Shown here: in pieces, positions 54,094 through 61,647 of the stretch | Layout of the letters: each line of letters starts with the position of its first letter | Numbering within the stretch: position 1 is the stretch's first letter | NCBI RefSeq assembly: GCF_024721995.1 | Contig: NZ_JANQBC010000013.1 | Location: 62,001-126,000, forward strand | Source: Paenibacillus radicibacter | GTDB lineage: Bacteria; Bacillota; Bacilli; Paenibacillales; NBRC-103111 | Reading direction: 5' to 3' | DNA length: 64,000 bases | Program-made: the position numbers and the translations under genes | The notes under the pieces: generated by a model | Databases searched by the model: none | Told to the model about the DNA's origin: nothing | What the model saw: the letters and a program-made list of their open reading frames with translations, nothing else

Positions 54094-54210
54094 TTTTAAT
54101 TTACGTCGTTTGATTTCTCTAAGCAGAAGGTCAATAAACTCATGCTCAAGCCTTAAATCAACAGCCTGATAAAAGGAACTGAGAAGCATTTCATCGCTTA
54201 TAATTCTCAA
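54067..54210 (-). CDS. sda: Sda, sporulation checkpoint inhibitor of the histidine kinase
   Basis: A 47-aa product on the minus strand. It begins (M)-R-I-I-S-D-E-M-L-L-S-S-F-Y-Q-A and continues with L-E-H-E-F-I-D-L-L-L-R-E-I-K-R-R-K-L. This matches the helical-hairpin plan of Bacillus Sda (L-S-D-E-L-L-x-x-S-Y-x-x-A, then D-F-I-x-L-L-x-x-E-I-x-R-R). Sda binds the dimer helices of sporulation kinases and blocks the phosphorelay while DNA replicates. The start is TTG at 54210, with AAGGTGG 5 nt upstream. DnaA boxes lie 70-170 bp upstream, as in B. subtilis, where DnaA activates sda. It overlaps the zinc-ribbon gene tail to tail. Confidence 0.9.
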   Translation of the reverse strand: MRIISDEMLLSSFYQAVDLRLEHEFIDLLLREIKRRKLKLVRTYIYR

Positions 54211-54278
54211 TTTAACCACCTTTTTCCATTTAAAGTATCATCATACTATCATGGACAAAAAAATAGAACAAGCTGGGC

Positions 54279-54378
54279 TTATCCACAGAATATTGTGAAT
54301 ATTTTGTTGATTAAATGTTGATAAATGTCGTAACGCTTGTTACTCTGCTTGGGGTTATGTGGATAACTATTATACACA
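54279..54378. promoter_or_regulatory. DnaA-box cluster upstream of sda
   Basis: TTATCCACA at 54279-54287 and its reverse TGTGGATAA at 54358-54366 are perfect DnaA boxes. TGTTGATAA (54316-54324) and TTATACACA (54370-54378) are one-mismatch boxes. With no dnaA or dnaN near, this is read as a DnaA-responsive control region for sda, not the origin. The rest of the gap up to 54460 is AT-rich without a gene. Confidence 0.85.
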
Positions 54379-54465
54379 GGTTGTGAATTGTTTTTGCGAT
54401 TAAAAAATATAATTTGAAAACATGTACTGAATCGTATTATTTATTAAATACGATAAACGAAGAGC

Positions 54466-54653
54466 ATGTTCAAAAAGTGGGACACTGCGAATAAAAGAAT
54501 CACTTAAATGCTTACGAAGTGGCTTTCCTTCGGAAACCCTGTGAGTCTCAATCGTGGATTTTGAATTTATTTTATGGTTATTTCACGATTTCAAAGGCGA
54601 ACGCTTGGCTCCTCCAGCGATCCTTTTCTTCTCCATTTAACTTTTCGAACACT
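54466..54653. repeat. MITE-like repeat, copy 2
   Basis: Ends are ATGTTCAAAAAGT (54466-54478) and ACTTTTCGAACACT (54640-54653). It matches copy 1 (50683-50866) along its length, including the block around TGCTTACGAAGTGGCTTTCC and the ATCGTG/CACGAT stem, with scattered changes. Same orientation as copy 1. Confidence 0.85.
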
Positions 54654-54663
54654 CTATACCGTA

Positions 54664-54713
54664 TAAAAAAACCTCCTGCATTCATGCCGCTTACCGGGCA
54701 CAAACACAGAAGG
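54664..54713 (-). terminator. Terminator of the erpA-type gene
   Basis: Minus strand AACCTTCTG...CAGGAGGTT with an inner TGCC/GGCA stem, followed by seven T. Confidence 0.65.
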
Positions 54714-54753
54714 TTCGATATAAGCCGTTCCAATAAGACGTCACACTTCAAAA

Positions 54754-55113
54754 TTAATCATCACACTTCTCTGGTGCGCCTTCTTCTTCTTTATGTTTGA
54801 AGGACTGTCCACAACCACAAGATGCTACCGCATTCGGATTGTCAATCGTAAAGCCTCCACCCATTCCTTGGTCCTTAAAGTCAATCTCAACGCCGTACAA
54901 GTACTTCGCACTTTCCTTGTCAACAACGACCTTCAAGCCATGCAATTCGAATTCTTTATCTGACGGTGCTTGCGCATCATCAAATCCCATTCCATAAGAA
55001 AAACCGCTGCAACCCCCTGCAGTTACGCCTAGACGTAAGAACAAGTTAGGTACTTCTTCTGCGGCAAGCATTTCCTTTATTTTATCAGCTGCTGCTTCAC
55101 TAATTTGAATCAT
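54754..55113 (-). CDS. yutM: A-type iron-sulfur carrier (ErpA/YutM)
   Basis: The 119-aa protein has the three cysteines of A-type carriers: C35 in A-G-G-C-S-G-F, and C99 and C101 in S-C-G-C-G-Q-S-F. These proteins take Fe-S clusters from a scaffold to client enzymes. The final 12 residues are acidic with one extra cysteine and are not conserved family sequence. Nearby genes (Nfu-type YutI, YuzB, YutJ) are its usual neighbours in Bacillus. A clear terminator follows. Confidence 0.93.
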   Translation of the reverse strand: MIQISEAAADKIKEMLAAEEVPNLFLRLGVTAGGCSGFSYGMGFDDAQAPSDKEFELHGLKVVVDKESAKYLYGVEIDFKDQGMGGGFTIDNPNAVASCGCGQSFKHKEEEGAPEKCDD

Positions 55114-55200
55114 AGAAAAAGCCTCCTATCACACTTTTCATCTTACCTACTCTAGTATACCCCGAAATAATAAGGGGCTCAAGCAGGCAGAACATCCATC

Positions 55201-55392
55201 TCAGTACTTCTGTAAGTGTAAAGAGGCGATATAGTACTCCATAAGTAGTCGATCTAATCTTTTACTGCAAATTTGAACTTCCGGATGCAAGAAATCATAT
55301 TTCGTTCCAAGCGAAACCATGTGACTACGCATTGCTTCAATCTGTCTATTCAGATCAATCAGCAATTCCTTCTGATCGACAATCGCTAACAC
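55201..55392 (-). CDS. Spo0E-family aspartyl-phosphate phosphatase
   Basis: A 63-aa protein with the Spo0E helical hairpin: a first helix L-N-R-Q-I-E-A-M-R-S-H and a second with S-K-R-L-D-R-L-L-M-E-Y-Y, the family signature (S-x-x-L-D-x-L-L/I-x-x-Y). Family members remove phosphate from Spo0A-P and delay sporulation. It starts with GTG at 55392 with AAGGTG about 7 nt upstream. Together with Sda 1 kb away it puts two brakes on Spo0A in one region. Confidence 0.88.
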   Translation of the reverse strand: MLAIVDQKELLIDLNRQIEAMRSHMVSLGTKYDFLHPEVQICSKRLDRLLMEYYIASLHLQKY

Positions 55393-55562
55393 TCTCCATC
55401 ACCTTTCATACTAAAATAAAGTCCGAAGCCTCCTACATAATGTCAAAGTATACAGGAAATTCGATTGATTTGGAATCCAGAATTCCACTTTTTTCATATT
55501 TTTTCCCTAATATTTGACGCATGGCGCACACAACCTACTAATAAAATGTCAACAGTTCTGTA

Positions 55563-55591
55563 TTGCCCCACTTTATTGATAGGTTTATAAT
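55563..55591 (+). promoter_or_regulatory. Promoter of mqnE
   Basis: TTGCCC (55563-55568), a 17-bp spacer and TATAAT (55586-55591), 69 bp before the start codon. Confidence 0.6.
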
Positions 55592-55660
55592 AGGATGGAT
55601 TATTTATGTACGTTTAACCAATGGATAGTTTGATTGAATACAAATGAAGGAGGCTATGTG

Positions 55661-56761
55661 ATGAATGTAATCCTAAGCAGCCCTGACCAGAGAATGACCG
55701 AGATTTCTGAAAAAGTACAACGTGGTGAACGTCTAACGAAAGAGGACGGCCTATACCTGTATCAATCTGATGACTTGCTGACGATTGGACAATTAGCGAA
55801 TATGGTGAACTTACGTATGAATGGAAAGAAGGTCTATTTCATTGAAAATATGAGCCTTTATTTCACCAACGTATGTGAAGCACATTGTGCGTTCTGTCAT
55901 TTCCGCCGTGATGAAGGTGAAGAAGGTGCTTACACACTTTCTGCGGAAGAAATTTTCCCGTTCATTGATCAACATTATCACCCAGACATGAGAGAATTCC
56001 ACATTACAGGCGGACACAATCCGAACGTCAACTTTGAATACTATGTGGACTGCATTCGCGGACTCAAAAAGCAGTATCCGAATGTAGAGATCAAAGCGCA
56101 TACGGCTGCTGAGATCGAATTCTTCTCCCGCATTTCTGGTCTTAGCTACAAAGAAGTGTTAGAAACCCTGATTGAAGCAGGACTTGGAACACTGACTGGT
56201 GGAGGCGCAGAAATTTTATCAGAGCGTTATCGCAAGAAAATGGGTGTAGGTAAAGCAACGACTGAGCAATGGCTTGAAGTACAGCGCGTAGCCCACAGCC
56301 TTGGCATGAAAACACATGCAACGATGCTATATGGTTCTATTGAGACGATGGAAGAGCGCATTGAGCATATGATTCAATTGCGTGAACTGCAAGACGAAAC
56401 CGGTGGTTTCCTAGTGTTCATTCCGAACTCTGTCCAACCTGCGTCAGTGAATGCAGGCATTAAGCGCCGCGTATCTGCATGGGATGAGCTTAAGACCATT
56501 GCGATCTCTCGCCTCATGTGTGACAACATTCAGCATATCAAAGCATATTTCATTAACATGGGTACGAAGATTACTCAAATTTCCCTTGCGTTCGGCGCTT
56601 CCGACGTACACGGAACGATTGTTCAAGAACGTATTTCTCACGCAGCAGGAGCAACATCCCCAGAAGGTCTTACTAAAGATGAGCTTATTTATCTAATTAA
56701 AGGTGCAGACCGTGTCCCAGTAGAACGAGATACGTTTTATAACGAAATCCAAACATACTAA
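55661..56761 (+). CDS. mqnE: Aminofutalosine synthase MqnE (radical SAM)
   Basis: A 366-aa radical SAM enzyme of the MqnE/MqnC/CofH group, with C72-x3-C76-x2-C79 in C-E-A-H-C-A-F-C for the Fe-S cluster. The following H-F-R-R-D-E-G-E, the H-I-T-G-G-H-N-P segment and L-T-G-G-G-A-E-I fit MqnE, which builds aminofutalosine from SAM and the chorismate-derived product of MqnA. MqnC cannot be fully excluded. Its presence suggests menaquinone is made by the futalosine route. GGAGG lies 7 nt before the ATG at 55661, so the frame from 55634 is too long. Confidence 0.88.
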   Translation: MNVILSSPDQRMTEISEKVQRGERLTKEDGLYLYQSDDLLTIGQLANMVNLRMNGKKVYFIENMSLYFTNVCEAHCAFCHFRRDEGEEGAYTLSAEEIFPFIDQHYHPDMREFHITGGHNPNVNFEYYVDCIRGLKKQYPNVEIKAHTAAEIEFFSRISGLSYKEVLETLIEAGLGTLTGGGAEILSERYRKKMGVGKATTEQWLEVQRVAHSLGMKTHATMLYGSIETMEERIEHMIQLRELQDETGGFLVFIPNSVQPASVNAGIKRRVSAWDELKTIAISRLMCDNIQHIKAYFINMGTKITQISLAFGASDVHGTIVQERISHAAGATSPEGLTKDELIYLIKGADRVPVERDTFYNEIQTY

Positions 56762-56814
56762 GCCTGCGTAAGCGCAGGTTCAACACGATTCAAGATTGGG
56801 GAAGGATACAACAT

Positions 56815-57879
56815 ATGAAGAAGTTTGTTATTCTCGGCGGAGGTTACGGGGGACTTGCTATTGCACACCAACTGCTGGAAAAAGATTTGCCTGATGATGC
56901 GGTGATCGTCCTTGTTGACCGCATGCCATTTCAGGGGCTTAAAACCGAGTACTACGCACTTGTAGCAGGAACCGTTGCTGAGACGAGTCTTCGCACACCT
57001 TTCCCAGATGATCCTAGACTCATTTTGAGCTTTGGAGAAGTAACGGGTGTAGATCTTGAGAATAAGAAGATACTTTTCGCAGGTAAAGAACCGCTTGATT
57101 ATGATTGGCTCACGATTGGACTTGGTTGTACAGATAATTACCACGGTATTATTGGTGCAGATCTGTACACCAATTCTCTTCAATCGTTCTCACAAGCTCG
57201 AAAAACATACCAGAATGTAAATGATGTAAACCCTTATGGTACAGTAACCATTGTGGGCGGCGGACTCAGCGGCGTTGAAGTCGCTGCTGAACTTCGTGAA
57301 AGTCGTCCTGACTTAAATATCCGCATCTTGGATCGCGGAGCAAGTATCTTGTCCGCATTCCCGAATAAGCTCCAGGAATTTGTTCGCAGTTGGATGCTTC
57401 AGCACGATATCGAAATGCGTTCACATGTTTCCTTGTGCCGCGTTGAAGGCTGTGAACTATACAATGGAGACGAAATCATTCTTGCGGATACAACGATATG
57501 GACAGCAGGCATTAAGCCAAGTCCAATTGTCGAGGCATTGGATGTAGCGAAGGATAAGCAAGGTCGAGTCGTTCTTAACGATCTCCATCAGATTCCCGAA
57601 TACCCAGAGGTGTTCGTGGTTGGGGACTGCGCATCGCTTCCTTTCTCCCCTAGCGGTCAAGCTGCAGGTGCACAAGGCAAGCAAATTGCAGATATTATGG
57701 ATGCGATATGGAGAAATGAGAAGCCGCGCATCGGCAAGATCAAGCTTAAAGGCGTGCTCGGCTCCTTAGGTAAGAAAACGGGGTTCGGTATTATGGGTAA
57801 ACGTACGGTTATGACAGGTATGGTGCCTCGCGTACTGAAGAATGGTGTACTTTGGAAATCCAAGAACCACTTCGGCTAA
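56815..57879 (+). CDS. yutJ: NDH-2-like flavin oxidoreductase (YutJ)
   Basis: A 354-aa protein of the NDH-2 superfamily. L-G-G-G-Y-G-G-L-A binds FAD, V-G-G-G-L-S-G-V-E-V-A binds the pyridine nucleotide, and V-F-V-V-G-D-C-A closes the FAD site. It is shorter and quite different from the NDH-2 at 51228-52421. It matches YutJ of Bacillus by context (yutI, yuzB, yutM nearby). It probably passes electrons from NADH to menaquinone or another acceptor. It lies 53 bp downstream of mqnE. Confidence 0.88.
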   Translation: MKKFVILGGGYGGLAIAHQLLEKDLPDDAVIVLVDRMPFQGLKTEYYALVAGTVAETSLRTPFPDDPRLILSFGEVTGVDLENKKILFAGKEPLDYDWLTIGLGCTDNYHGIIGADLYTNSLQSFSQARKTYQNVNDVNPYGTVTIVGGGLSGVEVAAELRESRPDLNIRILDRGASILSAFPNKLQEFVRSWMLQHDIEMRSHVSLCRVEGCELYNGDEIILADTTIWTAGIKPSPIVEALDVAKDKQGRVVLNDLHQIPEYPEVFVVGDCASLPFSPSGQAAGAQGKQIADIMDAIWRNEKPRIGKIKLKGVLGSLGKKTGFGIMGKRTVMTGMVPRVLKNGVLWKSKNHFG

Positions 57880-57895
57880 GTTTATAGCATCGCGC

Positions 57896-58150
57896 CTAGA
57901 AATCGAATAAGTTATCCATCTCTTCAATTTCTTTAATTTTATGAATAATCAAGTCATATAACTCATCCGCTGTCACAGCGACAACCGTTTCACCATTTAC
58001 TAATGCGTATGGGCTCAAGTAACAGCCCCCGCAATTGCCAAGACAACCGTATTCAAGGACATCATAGTCCGGATTTTCTTCTAACTTCTTCATCACTTTA
58101 TCTGTGCCATGATGCATATTGGAAGCACAAAATTCGATAATCGGTCTCAT
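57896..58150 (-). CDS. yuzB: YuzB-family (DUF1450) protein
   Basis: The 84-aa protein has the DUF1450 pattern I-E-F-C-A-S-N near the start and E-Y-G-C-L-G-N-C-G-G-C-Y in the middle, a cysteine set that could hold an Fe-S cluster or a metal. Function unknown. In Bacillus yuzB also sits beside yutJ and yutI. The frame runs upstream to 58198, but GGTGG lies just before the ATG at 58150. Confidence 0.88.
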   Translation of the reverse strand: MRPIIEFCASNMHHGTDKVMKKLEENPDYDVLEYGCLGNCGGCYLSPYALVNGETVVAVTADELYDLIIHKIKEIEEMDNLFDF

Positions 58151-58260
58151 AACTCGTCCACCTTCAAGGAAATAATAATTAAGTATCGCATAGGACAACA
58201 GTTATTTTCAATTGGCAGATGAATGTAATATAATAAGGATTAAGAAGGGAGTTGGAAAAT

Positions 58261-58509
58261 ATGTCTGAAAACACACAAAGCGTAAGTCAATATGATGAAG
58301 TGCTTGAGGTTCTTGATAAATTACGTCCGTTCTTGCAACGCGATGGCGGTGACGTTGAACTTGTTGACGTAGAAGATGGTATCGTTAAGCTTCGCCTTAT
58401 GGGTGCTTGCGGATCATGCCCAAGCTCAACGATTACTCTTAAAGCAGGTATCGAACGCGCACTTGTTGAAGAGGTTGAAGGTATTCACGAGGTCGTTCAA
58501 GTATTCTAA
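58261..58509 (+). CDS. yutI: Nfu-type iron-sulfur scaffold (NifU C-terminal domain)
   Basis: An 82-aa NifU-C/Nfu protein with C50-G-S-C53 in M-G-A-C-G-S-C-P, which binds a 4Fe-4S cluster between two subunits, and [11 protein letters not shown] near the start. It passes clusters to target enzymes together with SufU/SufBCD. AAGGGAG lies 9 nt before the ATG at 58261. A TTG three codons earlier is less likely. TATAAT at 58229-58234 is the probable -10 box. Confidence 0.94.
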   Translation: MSENTQSVSQYDEVLEVLDKLRPFLQRDGGDVELVDVEDGIVKLRLMGACGSCPSSTITLKAGIERALVEEVEGIHEVVQVF

Positions 58510-58526
58510 TACTTGTTCTTTATGTT

Positions 58527-58570
58527 AAAAAGGAGTGCAAGCTGGCGACAGCTTATGCACTCCTTTTTTT
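58527..58570. terminator. Bidirectional terminator between yutI and apbE
   Basis: AAAAAGGAGTGCA and TGCACTCCTTTTT around a 16-nt loop between convergent genes. Confidence 0.85.
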
Positions 58571-58574
58571 CGTA

Positions 58575-59630
58575 TTAATTCGCCCACTGGAACTTCTTAT
58601 CGGTAAGTTCAAACTTCTCTTTAATTCCCGTTGTCGCATAAATTTTGTTCTCATTCGTAATGAATAACGCCTCTACACCTTCGAGTGAATTCATTAGTTT
58701 GAGTCCCTCTTCAATCCCAAGAGCGAATGCGGTCGTCGATAAGGCGTCTGCATCGGTTGAATGCTTCGTCACAATCGTGACGCTGTTAATGTTATTTTTC
58801 ACAGGATAACCCGTATGTGGGTCTAAGATATGATGATAATGAACCCCATTTTCCACGAAAAATCGCTCATAGACACCTGATGTCACAACCGTTTGATCGG
58901 TAATTTTCATCTTTCCAATCTGATTGCCGCGTGCTTGATTCGGATCTTGGATACCAATGTTCCAAGGTCTGTCCTCTACTTTCGATCCAACTGCATAAAT
59001 ATTTCCACCTAAATCAATAATAGCACTATCCATGCCATGATCTCGTAAGTAATCTGCGAGCTTGTCAGCTGCATAACCTTTGCCAATACCGCCAAGGTCA
59101 ATGCTCATGCCTTCTTTATTTAATTTAATCGTGTGATTCGCTTCATCAAGCGTCACTTCTTTATAGTTCACCAGTGTTGCGGCATGCGCAATCTCATTCT
59201 TCGCGGGAACATGCGCGCCTTCTTTACCGATCTGCCACAAGTCGACAAGCGGCCCAATAGCAAAATCGAAATAGCCTTTCGACAGTTCGGAATAATTGAA
59301 TGCTTTCTTCACCACATCGAATGTTTCCTTGGATACTTGAACAGCTTCCTTACCTGCTTGTGCATTCACCTTATTCAATTCGCCGCCTGCATGCTCGCGG
59401 TTCATCTTCAGGTCGATATCTTTCATCAGTTCATGCATTTCTTTAAAATGCTGGTCCGTGACTTTCTTACTGTATACCTTTAACGTCACTAATGTATCAA
59501 AAATAAAATACGATTCAACCTTCGGCTGATCGGTTTTATCGCTCGCACTCTTGCCGCCACAGGCAGTTAGAAGCAACAATGACAGACATACGATCACGCT
59601 CAGTACTTGTTTCTTAGTTAGCATACCCAT
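58575..59630 (-). CDS. apbE: FAD:protein FMN transferase lipoprotein (ApbE/FmnB)
   Basis: The 351-aa protein is a lipoprotein: a hydrophobic signal ends in L-L-T-A-C24-G-G. The ApbE domain follows, with D-L-G-G-I-G-K-G-Y-A-A-D, D-L-G-G-N-I-Y-A-V-G and the C-terminal H-H-I-L-D-P-H-T-G-Y-P motif. ApbE attaches FMN from FAD to Ser/Thr of exported redox proteins outside the membrane. FmnB of Listeria is the same enzyme serving extracellular electron transfer. It is divergent from an EetA/EetB-like operon, which makes that role plausible here. Confidence 0.94.
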   Translation of the reverse strand: MGMLTKKQVLSVIVCLSLLLLTACGGKSASDKTDQPKVESYFIFDTLVTLKVYSKKVTDQHFKEMHELMKDIDLKMNREHAGGELNKVNAQAGKEAVQVSKETFDVVKKAFNYSELSKGYFDFAIGPLVDLWQIGKEGAHVPAKNEIAHAATLVNYKEVTLDEANHTIKLNKEGMSIDLGGIGKGYAADKLADYLRDHGMDSAIIDLGGNIYAVGSKVEDRPWNIGIQDPNQARGNQIGKMKITDQTVVTSGVYERFFVENGVHYHHILDPHTGYPVKNNINSVTIVTKHSTDADALSTTAFALGIEEGLKLMNSLEGVEALFITNENKIYATTGIKEKFELTDKKFQWAN

Positions 59631-59863
59631 ACATTTCCTCCGACGTTCTCATATTTGGGGTCATTTTAACAAACATTACTTGATAGTCGTTATGAAAGAT
59701 GTCACAGCCAAAATCATGTTTTTAGTCTTCGCTATGCCATACTTCCTAGCGAGTTTAAAAATATTGGTGTATAATGTTGAATGTTAAAAGTATGTACATT
59801 TTTTCACATATTATTTGGAAATCTATAATTTTTAGAAACTTTTTAGAAACTAGAGGTACTTAC

Positions 59864-60262
59864 ATGAAACTTAAACGTGGCGATATGATCCTCATCGCGG
59901 TTGTACTCATAGGAGCATTGATCTTTATGGTACCCCGGTTTTTTGCTGGTGATGATAGCGAAAAATTACAAAACATGAATACTTTTGCCAAAATATCAGT
60001 CGATGGTAAGCCGTTTAAGACAGTTGAACTGACTGAGGAAGAGCAATTCGTCGAAGTAAAGACGGAACGCGGATACAATAAGCTGCGCATACATAATCGT
60101 GGCATTGAGATGGCAGAAGCCGACTGTCCCGATGATGTGTGCTTTACCTTCGGTCATATTACGAAACCCGGTCAGACCATCGTCTGTCTCCCCAATCGTG
60201 TTCTAGTCGAGATTATCGGAGAGAGCAAGGGAGGAGATGATACGGATGCCATCGTCCAATAA
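59864..60262 (+). CDS. NusG domain II-containing membrane-anchored protein (EetA-like)
   Basis: The 132-aa protein has an N-terminal membrane helix (about residues 8-25) and an external NusG-domain-II beta fold, with an A-D-C-P-D-D-V-C pair of cysteines, G-x-I-x-x-P-G and the closing I-V-C-L-P-N-R-V-L-V-E-I. Proteins of this kind occur next to Gx/EetB genes and are called EetA in the Listeria electron-transfer locus. It is the first gene of an operon overlapping the Gx gene. The frame from 59774 is too long. AGAGGT lies before the ATG at 59864. Confidence 0.85.
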   Translation: MKLKRGDMILIAVVLIGALIFMVPRFFAGDDSEKLQNMNTFAKISVDGKPFKTVELTEEEQFVEVKTERGYNKLRIHNRGIEMAEADCPDDVCFTFGHITKPGQTIVCLPNRVLVEIIGESKGGDDTDAIVQ

Positions 60263-60794
60263 TGATTCTACTACGGCACTCAAGAAAGTCATCATTCTCG
60301 CTATCTTCGCTGCTGTTGCCGTTGTGCTAAGCATTGTGGAAGCAATGATTCCTGTGAGTTTCTCCATTCCCGGTGCAAAGCTCGGTCTTGCGAACATCAT
60401 GGTACTGACTTGTCTATACTTCTTAAATGGCAAAGATACGCTAACCCTAGTTGTACTCAAGACGATCCTGACATCGTTCATATTCGGAACATTCTCCAGC
60501 TTCCTATTCAGTTTCTTCGGGGCAATGGCAAGCTTCGTTGTGATGTATGTCCTGATGAAACTTGGACGTAATCAGCTTAGCCTGATCGGAATTAGTATTG
60601 CTGGTGGTCTTGCCCACAACACGGGTCAATTAGCAGCAGCCATGATTGTCTTAAAAAGCAGTGCGATCTTCTACTATTTGCCAGCGCTTATGCTGACAGG
60701 CATTGCGACTGGTATTTTTGTCGGGATTGCCGTGAAATATTTAGTCAATTCGCTATCCAAATTGTCGCTGTTCGAGGCGTTTAAACCTGAATAG
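60246..60794 (+). CDS. Gx transporter family protein (EetB-like; heptaprenyl diphosphate synthase component I annotation)
   Basis: A 182-aa membrane protein with about five helices. F-S-I-P-G-A-K-L-G-L-A-N-I and G-x-L-A-H-N-T-G-Q are typical of the Hpre_diP_synt_I/Gx family. Despite that label it looks like the S component of an ECF transporter, not a synthase. It overlaps the NusG-II gene by 17 bp and is followed 16 bp later by EcfA1-EcfA2-EcfT, so it may be the substrate-binding part for that module. The ATG at 60246 is favoured by AAGGGAGGAG. An ATG at 60237 is too close. Confidence 0.85.
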   Translation: MPSSNNDSTTALKKVIILAIFAAVAVVLSIVEAMIPVSFSIPGAKLGLANIMVLTCLYFLNGKDTLTLVVLKTILTSFIFGTFSSFLFSFFGAMASFVVMYVLMKLGRNQLSLIGISIAGGLAHNTGQLAAAMIVLKSSAIFYYLPALMLTGIATGIFVGIAVKYLVNSLSKLSLFEAFKPE

Positions 60795-60810
60795 CCAAAG
60801 GGGGACTTTC

Positions 60811-61647
60811 ATGGAGCAGCCCATCATTCAAATGGAGCATGTATCTTTCGCTTATCGCGCTGAAGAGCCCCTGATCCAAGATGTAACGTTTGATATTCCA
60901 AAAGGACAGTGGGTCACGATTGTCGGGGCGAACGGCAGCGGAAAATCAACACTAGTAAAATTGTTAAATGCTCTCTTATCCAAAAAAGAAGGTCGAATTC
61001 ACATTGCCGGAATAGAACTTGATTCCAGCAGCAAGTATGACATCCGCAAGCAGATCGGTTTTATTTTTCAAAATCCAGATAATCAGTTTATTGGACAATC
61101 CGTCAAAGATGACATCATCTTCGGATTAGAAAATTTGGGTCTATCGCAAATTGAGATGGATAAGCGCATCCATAAGTACGCAGGTAGAATGAACATTACC
61201 CACCTGTTGGAGAAGCATCCTGGGCAGTTGTCAGGCGGTCAGAAGCAGCGAGCAGCCATTGCGTCCATCTTGGCGATGGAACCGAACATTATTGTGTTCG
61301 ATGAAGCAACCTCGATGCTCGATGAACTCGCAACGCAAGATATGATTGCGATTATGCAAGAAATGCAGGCTAGCGGGCAATATACGTTAATCTCGATTAC
61401 ACATGATATGGACGAGATTGCAGCATCAGATCGTGTACTTGCGATGGAAAGAGGCTCGATTATCGCAGATGCATCTCCGCAAGAACTGTTTAAACAAGAT
61501 CATGTGATGCATCGCTGTCGCTTAAAGAAGCCTTTTATCCATGATTTGATCGAACAATTGCACAGACGCGGCGTACGAATTAACAGTAATCCCACTAATG
61601 AAGAAGAATTGGTGAAAGCACTATGGCAATTACATTCCAGCACGTAA
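60811..61647 (+). CDS. ecfA1: ECF transporter ATPase EcfA1
   Basis: A 278-aa ABC ATPase of the CbiO/EcfA type. Walker A is G39-A-N-G-S-G-K-S-T47, the Q loop is F-I-F-Q-N-P-D-N-Q, the signature L-S-G-G-Q-K-Q-R, Walker B I-I-V-F-D-E-A-T, and the switch I-T-H-D-M-D. With EcfA2 and EcfT it powers vitamin or flavin uptake by exchangeable S components. AAAGGGGG precedes the ATG. Its 3' end overlaps ecfA2 by 25 bp. Confidence 0.95.
   Translation: MEQPIIQMEHVSFAYRAEEPLIQDVTFDIPKGQWVTIVGANGSGKSTLVKLLNALLSKKEGRIHIAGIELDSSSKYDIRKQIGFIFQNPDNQFIGQSVKDDIIFGLENLGLSQIEMDKRIHKYAGRMNITHLLEKHPGQLSGGQKQRAAIASILAMEPNIIVFDEATSMLDELATQDMIAIMQEMQASGQYTLISITHDMDEIAASDRVLAMERGSIIADASPQELFKQDHVMHRCRLKKPFIHDLIEQLHRRGVRINSNPTNEEELVKALWQLHSST

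Noticed and set aside
54279-54378. DnaA boxes as a chromosomal origin
   Set aside because: No dnaA, dnaN or rpmH lies near, the boxes are few and they sit before sda, where DnaA control is known. Regulatory use is the simpler reading.
54519-54800. 93-aa plus-strand frame over the repeat
   Set aside because: It runs through the inverted-repeat element and the erpA-type terminator, has no ribosome binding site and is not conserved between the two repeat copies.
60246-60794. Heptaprenyl diphosphate synthase function for the Gx protein
   Set aside because: The product is an all-helical membrane protein without DDxxD motifs. Context fits a transporter S component, so the old family label is not used as a function.
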